DNA from: a virus
IMG/VR virus record: IMGVR_UViG_3300044547_001615
Span: 1-24,337 of that record
Length of the DNA stretch: 24,337 nt
Direction: 5' to 3' (one strand)
Shown here: piece by piece, positions 1 through 8,476 of the stretch
How positions within the stretch are numbered: position 1 is the first letter of the stretch
Layout: every line of letters begins with the position of its first letter
Notes under the pieces: generated by a model
Told to the model about the DNA's origin: nothing
What the model saw: the letters and a program-made list of their open reading frames with translations, nothing else
Database searches by the model: none
Position numbers and translations under genes: made by a program

Positions 1-116
1 GTATTGCTGGAATTGGTAATATACTGTCGTCTCTTGATAAAGACCCTATTACGGGTCTCCCCTATCTTACTTATGGGATGGGTGCCTCTTCAATTACTTT
101 AGGGGCTGCACTATAA
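1..116 (+). CDS. C-terminal end of a small unknown phage protein (partial, 5' end outside window)
   Basis: An open frame enters from the left edge (first full codon at position 3) and ends at the TAA at 114-116. The visible 37 residues are small and hydrophobic, ending in GASSITLGAAL. The stop overlaps the ATG of the next gene as TAATG, so the two are probably translationally coupled. The Gly/Ser/Leu-rich ending loosely resembles that of the next protein (LGLGSNITIF), which may mean they are related, but the fragment is too short to be sure. The function is unknown; by context it is a virion or tail-assembly gene. Confidence 0.6.
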   Translation, partial: IAGIGNILSSLDKDPITGLPYLTYGMGASSITLGAAL

Positions 117-688
117 TGCCATTAAATCCTGCACTTTTTTATTCTAATTTTAATAAAACCCATGGGTATACCGGAAAGGCCTTACCTATGATAATTTCAG
201 CTATAGCTACTGGCACATATAATTGGATTTCCGGTTCGGGTTTAAACACACTTTCAAAGTGTGCTGGTTCAAGCGGAGTTGGGGATATAAAAGGTAAAAT
301 ATCTTGCCCTCCTCCAGATGTCTCAGGTTTGATTTCTTTAGCTGAAGCAAATGGTATGGGGGGAGATGCTGTGGGTCCTTTGATTTCTTCTATCTCTTTA
401 GGTTTTGTTGAGACTATGAATACTGCTTTATATTCAGGGACTTCTTCTTCTGTGAGTACGGGTACTGAGGGTTTAACAATTATATATGCAGATGCAGGTT
501 CTCTTCAAAATCAGATTTTGTCTAATTTCACTAGTACCGGGGAAGCCACCCCCCAATTTTGTATGGCTATAGCGCAAGTTATCGCTAAAATTTCTTTAAC
601 TTGTATAGGTGTAGGGGTTATTGCACCAAAAGGCCCTGTAGCCCCTACACCTAGTCTTGGGTTAGGTTCAAATATTACTATTTTCTAG
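116..688 (+). CDS. Unknown small phage protein, 190 residues, probably tail-associated
   Basis: The ATG at 116 overlaps the preceding stop (TAATG). An AGGGG at 101-105 could serve as ribosome binding site. I do not recognise the family. The protein is rich in Gly, Ser, Ala and Ile, with alternating hydrophobic stretches (about residues 20-37, 85-105 and 145-170) and four cysteines. One of these sits in a CPPP turn near residue 64. There is no clear signal peptide; the hydrophobic stretches are interrupted by Gly/Ser and look like packed helices rather than membrane spans. It ends 12 bases before the giant gene at 701 and lies in one transcriptional direction with the baseplate genes. A structural role at the tail or baseplate is therefore an inference from position only. 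Confidence 0.6.
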   Translation: MPLNPALFYSNFNKTHGYTGKALPMIISAIATGTYNWISGSGLNTLSKCAGSSGVGDIKGKISCPPPDVSGLISLAEANGMGGDAVGPLISSISLGFVETMNTALYSGTSSSVSTGTEGLTIIYADAGSLQNQILSNFTSTGEATPQFCMAIAQVIAKISLTCIGVGVIAPKGPVAPTPSLGLGSNITIF

Positions 689-700
689 TAGAGTTTTAGT

Positions 701-3700
701 ATGACAGATTTTCTAAAAGGTTCGATTGTTATTCCCCCTCAGTCTGCAAAGACTAACCTCTCCAAATCTCAACTTAAAGGGACAGCCCTTTCTAATTTTG
801 ATGTCCTGAGTGAAGAGGCTGCTAGATTTATTGGAAATTATTATGATAGTGGTCGGGAAGAGGAATATCTATTTTGGATGGATGAGTACCCAGATTATGT
901 GAGTGCTCCAGTATCCCCAGGATCTTTACCACTAGCTTATGATATATTGCACACAGATGTTAAGTTTGCCTGGTCAAGAAACGATAACTATTTAAAAAGA
1001 TTTAATTTTGATTCTAAAAATCAAAAGTGGAGACCTCTCGCAGGCTCTAACCCTATTAATTTAGGTCAAATTATTTCTGGCAAGCGTTTTTCTTTAAACC
1101 CGACTCTATTGCCTTATGCGGCAGGCAATCCTATTTATTTTGATAAGTTTTTTGCAGGTAGTGTACCTAAAGAAGTGTTAGTGCCTGTAGTTATACCGCT
1201 ACTTGCCGATGGGGAGGCACCTCCGACCCGATTTGACCCTGGTGTAGACTTATATATTACGGAGGGTAACAATGAGATTGTATCTGTAAACCCGATTCAT
1301 CTCGGTAAAACTCTTTGGTATAATCCAATTTCTTTTCAAAAGAATATGTCGGGAGTAGTTGGCCACTTACAAGATAAATCTATTTTTATATCTCCAATTC
1401 CTGCACCAACAGAAACACCTCTTATTCGAATAGGTTTTCGCAAATATTTAGATGTTAAATTGACCGATAGTATTCCTAATTCTTGGAGTGATCCAAATAC
1501 TTGTTACGTAAACACTACTACAGGTGAATTAAAACTACATGTTGATTTAAAAAATAAACATAATACAGATAAATCTTATTATAATAATGAAGTTTTCTAT
1601 GATGGCATTCGTATGGGCTATACTTCTACCCTTTGTTCAACGGTAGAAGTTTTAGGTGAGGTGGATTCAAATTCTGGTTTTTATACGGATTATTATAAGA
1701 TAGATTTTGAATCCAATAAACCAAAGCTAGATCTCTTTTTTAAAGATTCTGCGGGTAAGATCTCCGCAGAAAAATTCTTACTTTATGCTGAAATTATTTG
1801 TTATGATAGTGATAATAAAGAAACTTCTCACAAATATTTTCGGGTAGATGATGACGATAAATTTAAAGATTCTACCTCAACAAATATTAATAGTCTCATA
1901 GAAGATTTAGCAGATGTTGAAAATTATTGTTTTTTAAATTATCAATCTCAATGCTTATATTTCTCTGAGAATATTGCGGACGAAATAGAGGGTGAAGACC
2001 ATTGTACTATCTATTTGCATCAAATTTCTTTTACACCCTTAAGCCCCTGCGATGGTCGAATTTATTCAAAAGATCTTAAGCAAACATGGAAATTAACATC
2101 AGATAATAACCCCTTAGCCAATAAGGGTCCTGGAGTGTATAGTACAAAAGAACTAGTAGCCTCTGAGAATAACTTAGGCATTGATCGGGGATACTTATAC
2201 TATACTTTTGATTCAACACCTGATTTTTCTAAATTTGTGAACTATTCAGATTATTTGCCTTATTCTGAATTAGGTATTTTTCCTTTTCAAAGTACTTCAA
2301 AAAAATACTATTCTGATTCTAGTATTTATTATAGTTTAGATAATTTATACCAGTTGAATCCATTACCCACATACTCTCTTGTAGAATATGGTAAAAAAGA
2401 TGAGCCTGTTAGATTAACGGAAGAATTTAAAAATAATAAAGTTCAATTTTTAGATTATTCCCCAGCTCAAGACCATGAACTTGAAGTTACTTATGCAGAT
2501 AAAGAACCTTTAAATCAATATGAAGATTTTTTAGTAGACTACTCAAATAAAAAATTATACTGGTGTGAGTCTAAGTCCATACCTGACGCATCAAGTTCTT
2601 TAAGAACCTCTTTTACATTTAATGCAGCACTTTTTTCTCCTAGCTTGACAGCTCCTTTTTCCAATAAGCCTTCTAGTGTTACTATTGGAGCTAGTAGCAA
2701 ATTACTTTTTCCAATGGGGTATAGCATCCCAGATATAACAGAAGAGCATTTTACTAACTTACGCTATAGTTTAAACTCCCAAACTGGGGTTATCAGTTTT
2801 AATAAGAACTTAAACAATAAAGTAGCTTATGGGTACTCGGGTTCTTATACCAATAAACTTACGGATTTAGAGTACCCTTTTAGTTTAACTCCGGGTTCTT
2901 CATATTATTTAAAAATTCTATCTGGCTCTAATAGAGGTTTCTATATTCTAAATTCCGATGGGGTTGTAGATCCGAGTACCCCTATATACAATAGCGTAGA
3001 TCAAAATTTTTCTTGGGAGATTTATGAGGCATATCCTGCTCAAGAACTTGTAAAAGAATTTTATAAGACTTTAAATTATGTTGCAGCAGACCCAAGAATT
3101 AAAGTATATATAACTCAAAGCTTATCTCCGGATTCTGATTTTTCTTTTTTAAAATCCTCCATTGAAGCAGGTAGCACTATTTATGTAGAGACTCCGAGTG
3201 GGTCGAGAATTGATTTAAAACTAGTAGAAACACAAGTTGCAGGTTCAGTAGGCTTTCCTCTCCCCGAGCCTGCTAGTACTCAAGATATTTATATCGCAGG
3301 GTCAGTAAATCCGGTCACTTTTGAATCCTTAAAAAGTAATACAGCTGATTTAAATAAAAAAGTATTATATATAACAAAGGTGTCTCCTACAGATTTTTAC
3401 TATGAGCCTGTTACAGGGACTCTTAATATACCACCTGGTTTAGTTGGCACTCTTGTTCAAGTATTAGATCTTACAAATACTTCTGATATTTCTTTTAATT
3501 CTGGTATGGGTGAAATATTCTTAACCAATGATTTAACAGAAGGTCAAACTCTAAATTTAGATTACTTTGATTGTAATGCTGCAAATATACATACAGGTGT
3601 AAAACAAACTGCTGCATCAAACACTAAAAATTTATCTCTTGGAAAACCATTTTTTAGGCCAAGCTTTAAAATTATCAAGAACGGTAGCGGTATTAGAAAC

Positions 3701-6700
3701 TATGTCTCTCTTGCAGGAAAGTTCTCTGAATTACAAAAAGGCTCTTTATTAGTACTTGAAGATAATCATGTTGTAAAGGTAGACTCTGTTAATTATGCTA
3801 CTGTTGATGGGATTGATTATACAAATATAACATTATCTCAAAATTTTTCTTATGAGGTTGGTTCTCGGTCGCTATCTAAATGTTTTGGGGTTAAATATTT
3901 TAATAATTTAGCTGCTCTAAATTTCAAACAGACTAAATTTAGTCCTATATCTCATAGAAGTTTTGGGTCTAAAAAAATAACTTTAGCAGATGATTATAGT
4001 TTATATGCTCTTGAAAACTCTATATTAGAAATTTCTTTTAATAATAACACTTATTATCATCTTGTACAAAGTGTAGATTCTTCAGGGTCAATTATATTAA
4101 AATCACCATTGAATTTTAATTTCCCAACTTCTGCAAATATTAAAATTTATTATACTCCTGTTTCAGATAACAATGTTAACAAGTGTTTATGGCTAACTCC
4201 AGATGCAGATTCCTACTTCTTAGATACAGGGCTCTCATCAGATTTACCAAAATCTTTAATATTATTTAGCTCTTATAATGTTGCTGGGCGGGAGTTACTG
4301 TTATCACAAGATTATAATATATCAGGAAATAAAATCATATTCTCAAATGATTTAAAAATAAAGACTGGTCAAAAAGTAATCTTTTTACATAACCGTTCTG
4401 TTGCACTGTTACCTGGAGTCCCTTTTAATGCTACGGCGTTAATTTATACTGATAATCCTAAAGAAGGTAAGCTTCTTGGGAAGCCTCTCTATATTTATTA
4501 TACCCACTTGTTTCCAGATACCTATCAGTCTCAGATTCAATCAGTTGCATCTTTCGCAGCTAATTTAGACCCTACTTTAACTAATACTGGTCCGAATGGG
4601 AATTCTGGCCCTCCTCAGTTATCTGGAGGTTCTACTAAGCCCTCTGGAAATACACACTACAAGTCAGAATCTGTTTGGTACCGCGCAAAAGATAGGGCTG
4701 CGCGTGAGAAGCTTGCTTACTTAAATACCAATATTTCGAGTTTCGAACAGATTTTAGAATTGTTGAGTGGTAGATTTGTGGGCGGGGTTGATGGGAAATT
4801 CAAGACATTTACTGGAAAGACCTTGAGATACCCAATACCCGAGAGATATGAAGACCCCGTTTCTGGGGAAATTCGATTTACTAAATATACTTCAAGATTT
4901 GAATCTGCTCCTTCAATACAAAGTAGAAAGTTTAGAGTTCTAAGTTCTGTGTTAGGTGTACAAAACAATATTGATGATTATATCATAACAGGATTACGTA
5001 AATCAAGTGGTGAGTATTATTGGAGTTATAGAAGAATAGCTGCACCTAGTTTTTATTCTAGATTATTTTCTACTAAAATTCCCGTGACTTCCCAGTTAGC
5101 TGATAATGGGGCCGAGGGTTATGGCTTCTTTGATACTAACGGCGAAGAGATTGGGAGTCTATCGAACTATCTTTTAGGTCCTGTGTCTAATATTCGTAAA
5201 TTAGATAAACTTTTTGATGAAAAACCCTTTGGTAGGCTTGTTTCTGCGACTTTTAGTTCGGGTACAATTACATTAATAATCTCTTATCTTGAAGATAATG
5301 CGCCACTCCCAAGTACGGCAGCAGAAGTTGCTGGGTCTAACAGTATAAATGACTTTTTAAATAATTCAAAAGTGCCGGTTTTTCCTGGTAGCGGTGCAAT
5401 ATCTAAATATTCTAAAGGTACTCCGTATGTTGTTTTCTTTAAAGATAAGGACACTGAAAATTTTAATTTTAACTATGTACGCCGTCATGTTCCAGAATAT
5501 GGTGGGTTTTTATTTGATACCGAATTATATCTTGAACTTATAGACTCTCTTTTAATTAAGGACGGTAATGAAATTGTCGGACAAAAGTTAACTGTTAGTA
5601 ATTTGAGAAACAAAAAAGGTACATCTGATACGGGAGTAGACCAAGTAGATATTGTTGAGCCGGACAGTGCCAATCCTCTTAACAAAGAGGATGTTGCAGA
5701 ACTACTAAATACTTATACCTGTGTATCTTATGCTTTCCCTTTTGTGAAAGACAGTAAAATTTCTAATTTGTCCTTAACTAATTCATCTTTAGAGCAAGGT
5801 TTGGGTGCTACCTACATAGTAGGTTCTGATATAGATTTAGATGCAGAAGAGGGTTCTTTAATTGATAACTCTTTTGGGGATGTTTCTTATGACAATCCTA
5901 CTGGTTACAATTTCTTCTTTGATTCTTCCTGCCCTCCTCCAGGAGCGCATCTTAAAGGTTTAGCTATTATTTACCCAAAAAGAATCGCCCCCTTAAAGAT
6001 CCCAGCTTTGAATGGGGGTTTTTTAGATGACTCTGGGCAAGATTCTAATAAATTTATTAAGCCTACTTTACAAGTAAATAAATATTTTAAAGAGTATCAT
6101 GACTCTTTAAAAGAATTACAAAAACTAGACGATGAGGTTAGATTATCTGAAGATATTAATTTATCGAGTAGTCAGTTTTATTTAGAAGGGGGCGGGTTTC
6201 AAATTTTAGACCCTGAGGGGTTACTTATTACTAACTTAGTTGACTCCTCTGATAATTATTTATCTCCCACAAAGTATTATCAATATAATGATCCGAATAC
6301 GAATACCCCTAAAGTTTTTCTTCCCGCATATTCTAAGTTAATTACTAATTACAAATATGAAAATTATTATGATAGTTTAAATAGTCAAGATCCATCAGAT
6401 TATATGACTGTTATTTTTAATTCTTCTTTTACCCCTGGAACTTCATCCTTAACGCTTAGTTTACCTAATGCATTACCTTGGCAAAAATTAGAGTCCTTAT
6501 TAAAATTATCTGGCTTTACTAACACCTTAGAAGTATTTTTGAGCTCTAGTACAGGAGATACTTATAATATAGTTATTTCTGGCAAGGACTTTAATATTAC
6601 GAAAACTTCCCCTAATTCAGGAATCATCAATAAGTCTGCAAGTATACAAAGTATTACAGTAATTGATTTTAATTTGTATGTTACATTTACAAAGACAGTC

Positions 6701-8269
6701 GGTATTGATATACCCTCTGAAAATTGTCCCTTTTCGGTATCTTTTAATTTTAAAACACTTCCGGTAGCTTCTAAACCTTTTGTCGAAAAAAACCATATTT
6801 TAAATGATAACTCTAATATTTTGCCCGACACATTAGATCGTCTAAGCCCTAAATTTAAAGTAAAACTATATAATGGTACCGCTATTGACTCGAACTATGA
6901 CTCTATAATTTTTGATGACAAAATTATTCTTTTAAAGAAGATGAAGGTACGTTCAGAAGATACAAAATTAAAAGCTTCTTGGATTAGATTAACTGCGTAC
7001 AAAGAAGGTAGTGTTAATTATACTTCTAATAGTGTTACGGGGACCGATCTTCTAAAATTAAATAAAGATGAAACATATTTATTTATTATGAGTTCCGGTG
7101 TCTATTGCTTATTAATTTATAACAATAATGCTTGGACATTTGCATTTGACTTATTTAATCAGAAATTCGACTCTCAGGACCTTGCAGAATTAATTTCTGG
7201 GACTTATGATCTATATAGAGTTAGAAGATATTCGGTTCTTCAACAGTATGTATTGCTTAGTGTAGCTGATATTAAAAATAGTTTACCCACTATGCAAGTT
7301 ACTCTAGATACGTACTCTACGTCGGATGAGAGTTATCGGCTAACTAGTTCTCATAAAATATTTTCAGCAATTCATTATAACTTATATTCAAAGTTAATTG
7401 GTTCTTATATTATTCATGATAATTCTAAAATATTTATAAAAAATGTTATCAAATCTGGGCAAGATGTACGTGTCGTGTTAGATTCTCGTGTTCAACTGCC
7501 TTTGATATTTTCAAATATAACTTTGTTTATTAAAAACACTAATGCACCTTTATATCAAAGTTTGTTAGAAGTAGAAGCAGATTTATTTTCAAATAAACAG
7601 ATATTATCTAATATAAATACAAAATCTGATTCCGGTGTGGTAGGTTTAAGTATAGAAAATTTACAAATTAAGGTGGCAGATTGGGATTATGCCTTAGTAG
7701 AAACCAAGTATCCTGAATATATTTCTATTAGTAATAAGATGTTACGCAACTTTAACATCTATCAAGTCAATAAAGATACGTCAACCTCAACCCTACTTAC
7801 TTTAAAAAATATTAGTTATGAGTCAACCCATTTATATCAGGGTTCTTTACAAGATCTGCCGGGTGAGAGCCATACAGTTACCTTGTTTAAAAAATCTTCT
7901 CTTGCCTCGGATCCTTTAATAAATTATTATTTCTTTTGGTTAGTAAAGTTAAATGTCATTTCTTCTAGAGATTCTCTAACTTTAAATAAATCCTATATTA
8001 AAGGATATTACCCTTTACCGGATTCTACTTCTTTAACCTATATTTATGACTCACACTATATTAGTGATCAAATTTTAAATATTTGGTTAGGGTCTGAGGG
8101 CTCCACCTATACTGATTCTTCTTCTAGTTTAGAATCTTTAATGTTAAAAGGTACAGAGTCTTATTTCTACACTCTAGATAAAAAAGCTCTTGGGTTAGCA
8201 CGAAGAGAACGCTTTAGATGGGTTACTTTTAGAACACATCGTACTCAAGGTTCTCTATTTAAATCTTAA
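701..8269 (+). CDS. Giant beta-rich presumed virion/baseplate protein, 2522 residues
   Basis: This is by far the largest gene here. It starts at an ATG 12 bases after the previous stop, behind a weak TAGAG site, and I recognise no named family. It is rich in Ser, Asn, Tyr, Asp and Thr with predicted strand character almost throughout. Hairpin-like units of the form (T/S)G-x-(I/L)-x-(F/L)...V-x-V-x-Y recur near residues 272, 692, 900, 932 and 1205. A Gly/Pro/Asn/Ser linker at about 1291-1322 separates two halves of roughly 1290 and 1200 residues. A charged, partly helical region rich in Arg and Lys follows at about 1325-1420. A short possible coiled coil lies near 1792-1815. The C-terminal 26 residues are strongly basic (ARRERFRW and on). 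The beta-rich composition argues against a tape measure protein. Position ahead of gp25-like and J-like genes suggests a large baseplate, hub or spike component; this is inference. Confidence 0.75.
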   Translation: MTDFLKGSIVIPPQSAKTNLSKSQLKGTALSNFDVLSEEAARFIGNYYDSGREEEYLFWMDEYPDYVSAPVSPGSLPLAYDILHTDVKFAWSRNDNYLKRFNFDSKNQKWRPLAGSNPINLGQIISGKRFSLNPTLLPYAAGNPIYFDKFFAGSVPKEVLVPVVIPLLADGEAPPTRFDPGVDLYITEGNNEIVSVNPIHLGKTLWYNPISFQKNMSGVVGHLQDKSIFISPIPAPTETPLIRIGFRKYLDVKLTDSIPNSWSDPNTCYVNTTTGELKLHVDLKNKHNTDKSYYNNEVFYDGIRMGYTSTLCSTVEVLGEVDSNSGFYTDYYKIDFESNKPKLDLFFKDSAGKISAEKFLLYAEIICYDSDNKETSHKYFRVDDDDKFKDSTSTNINSLIEDLADVENYCFLNYQSQCLYFSENIADEIEGEDHCTIYLHQISFTPLSPCDGRIYSKDLKQTWKLTSDNNPLANKGPGVYSTKELVASENNLGIDRGYLYYTFDSTPDFSKFVNYSDYLPYSELGIFPFQSTSKKYYSDSSIYYSLDNLYQLNPLPTYSLVEYGKKDEPVRLTEEFKNNKVQFLDYSPAQDHELEVTYADKEPLNQYEDFLVDYSNKKLYWCESKSIPDASSSLRTSFTFNAALFSPSLTAPFSNKPSSVTIGASSKLLFPMGYSIPDITEEHFTNLRYSLNSQTGVISFNKNLNNKVAYGYSGSYTNKLTDLEYPFSLTPGSSYYLKILSGSNRGFYILNSDGVVDPSTPIYNSVDQNFSWEIYEAYPAQELVKEFYKTLNYVAADPRIKVYITQSLSPDSDFSFLKSSIEAGSTIYVETPSGSRIDLKLVETQVAGSVGFPLPEPASTQDIYIAGSVNPVTFESLKSNTADLNKKVLYITKVSPTDFYYEPVTGTLNIPPGLVGTLVQVLDLTNTSDISFNSGMGEIFLTNDLTEGQTLNLDYFDCNAANIHTGVKQTAASNTKNLSLGKPFFRPSFKIIKNGSGIRNYVSLAGKFSELQKGSLLVLEDNHVVKVDSVNYATVDGIDYTNITLSQNFSYEVGSRSLSKCFGVKYFNNLAALNFKQTKFSPISHRSFGSKKITLADDYSLYALENSILEISFNNNTYYHLVQSVDSSGSIILKSPLNFNFPTSANIKIYYTPVSDNNVNKCLWLTPDADSYFLDTGLSSDLPKSLILFSSYNVAGRELLLSQDYNISGNKIIFSNDLKIKTGQKVIFLHNRSVALLPGVPFNATALIYTDNPKEGKLLGKPLYIYYTHLFPDTYQSQIQSVASFAANLDPTLTNTGPNGNSGPPQLSGGSTKPSGNTHYKSESVWYRAKDRAAREKLAYLNTNISSFEQILELLSGRFVGGVDGKFKTFTGKTLRYPIPERYEDPVSGEIRFTKYTSRFESAPSIQSRKFRVLSSVLGVQNNIDDYIITGLRKSSGEYYWSYRRIAAPSFYSRLFSTKIPVTSQLADNGAEGYGFFDTNGEEIGSLSNYLLGPVSNIRKLDKLFDEKPFGRLVSATFSSGTITLIISYLEDNAPLPSTAAEVAGSNSINDFLNNSKVPVFPGSGAISKYSKGTPYVVFFKDKDTENFNFNYVRRHVPEYGGFLFDTELYLELIDSLLIKDGNEIVGQKLTVSNLRNKKGTSDTGVDQVDIVEPDSANPLNKEDVAELLNTYTCVSYAFPFVKDSKISNLSLTNSSLEQGLGATYIVGSDIDLDAEEGSLIDNSFGDVSYDNPTGYNFFFDSSCPPPGAHLKGLAIIYPKRIAPLKIPALNGGFLDDSGQDSNKFIKPTLQVNKYFKEYHDSLKELQKLDDEVRLSEDINLSSSQFYLEGGGFQILDPEGLLITNLVDSSDNYLSPTKYYQYNDPNTNTPKVFLPAYSKLITNYKYENYYDSLNSQDPSDYMTVIFNSSFTPGTSSLTLSLPNALPWQKLESLLKLSGFTNTLEVFLSSSTGDTYNIVISGKDFNITKTSPNSGIINKSASIQSITVIDFNLYVTFTKTVGIDIPSENCPFSVSFNFKTLPVASKPFVEKNHILNDNSNILPDTLDRLSPKFKVKLYNGTAIDSNYDSIIFDDKIILLKKMKVRSEDTKLKASWIRLTAYKEGSVNYTSNSVTGTDLLKLNKDETYLFIMSSGVYCLLIYNNNAWTFAFDLFNQKFDSQDLAELISGTYDLYRVRRYSVLQQYVLLSVADIKNSLPTMQVTLDTYSTSDESYRLTSSHKIFSAIHYNLYSKLIGSYIIHDNSKIFIKNVIKSGQDVRVVLDSRVQLPLIFSNITLFIKNTNAPLYQSLLEVEADLFSNKQILSNINTKSDSGVVGLSIENLQIKVADWDYALVETKYPEYISISNKMLRNFNIYQVNKDTSTSTLLTLKNISYESTHLYQGSLQDLPGESHTVTLFKKSSLASDPLINYYFFWLVKLNVISSRDSLTLNKSYIKGYYPLPDSTSLTYIYDSHYISDQILNIWLGSEGSTYTDSSSSLESLMLKGTESYFYTLDKKALGLARRERFRWVTFRTHRTQGSLFKS

Positions 8270-8272
8270 TGT

Positions 8273-8279
8273 AGGAAGG
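8273..8279 (+). promoter_or_regulatory. Strong ribosome binding site AGGAAGG
   Basis: AGGAAGG lies 7 bases before the ATG at 8287. It sits in the 17-base gap after the giant gene and is the main reason to accept the 60-codon reading frame as a real gene. Confidence 0.7.
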
Positions 8280-8286
8280 TTTTTTT

Positions 8287-8469
8287 ATGGAATCATTTAA
8301 AAAAGTAGATGGTAAAAAGTTAGGTGAGGCTCTTTTTGGGGACTTTATTAAAGATTTAACAGCCCTCAGAGATGGTTTACAGGCCTCGATTGTGGAGCAA
8401 GAGAAAAGAATTAAAGAGCTCAAGGATCAGTCGAGTGGTCAGGTTCAAAATATAGACGAAAAGATTTAG
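8287..8469 (+). CDS. Small coiled-coil protein, 60 residues
   Basis: A short gene with a strong Shine-Dalgarno site (AGGAAGG) and tight fit between its neighbours (17 bases after one stop, 7 bases before the next start). The first half is mixed and slightly basic. Residues 20-48 form a likely amphipathic helix with heptad-like Leu/Ile spacing and charged faces (LRDGLQ, then EQEKRIKELKDQ), typical of a coiled coil. There is no membrane segment or signal peptide. It could be a small structural linker, an assembly chaperone for the flanking large proteins, or an oligomerisation factor. No family is recognised, so the function is open. Confidence 0.65.
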   Translation: MESFKKVDGKKLGEALFGDFIKDLTALRDGLQASIVEQEKRIKELKDQSSGQVQNIDEKI

Positions 8470-8476
8470 GTCTAAC

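Noticed and set aside
308-5942. Shared 13-base TGCCCTCCTCCAG / CPPP motif in the 190-residue and 2522-residue proteins
   Set aside because: The match ends immediately on both sides in protein and DNA; one short match between two such genes is not good evidence of homology.
701-8269. Tape measure protein interpretation for the giant gene
   Set aside because: There are no long helical heptads, no transmembrane segments and no central repeats; the composition is beta-type. The tape measure gene usually also lies before, not this close to, the wedge genes.
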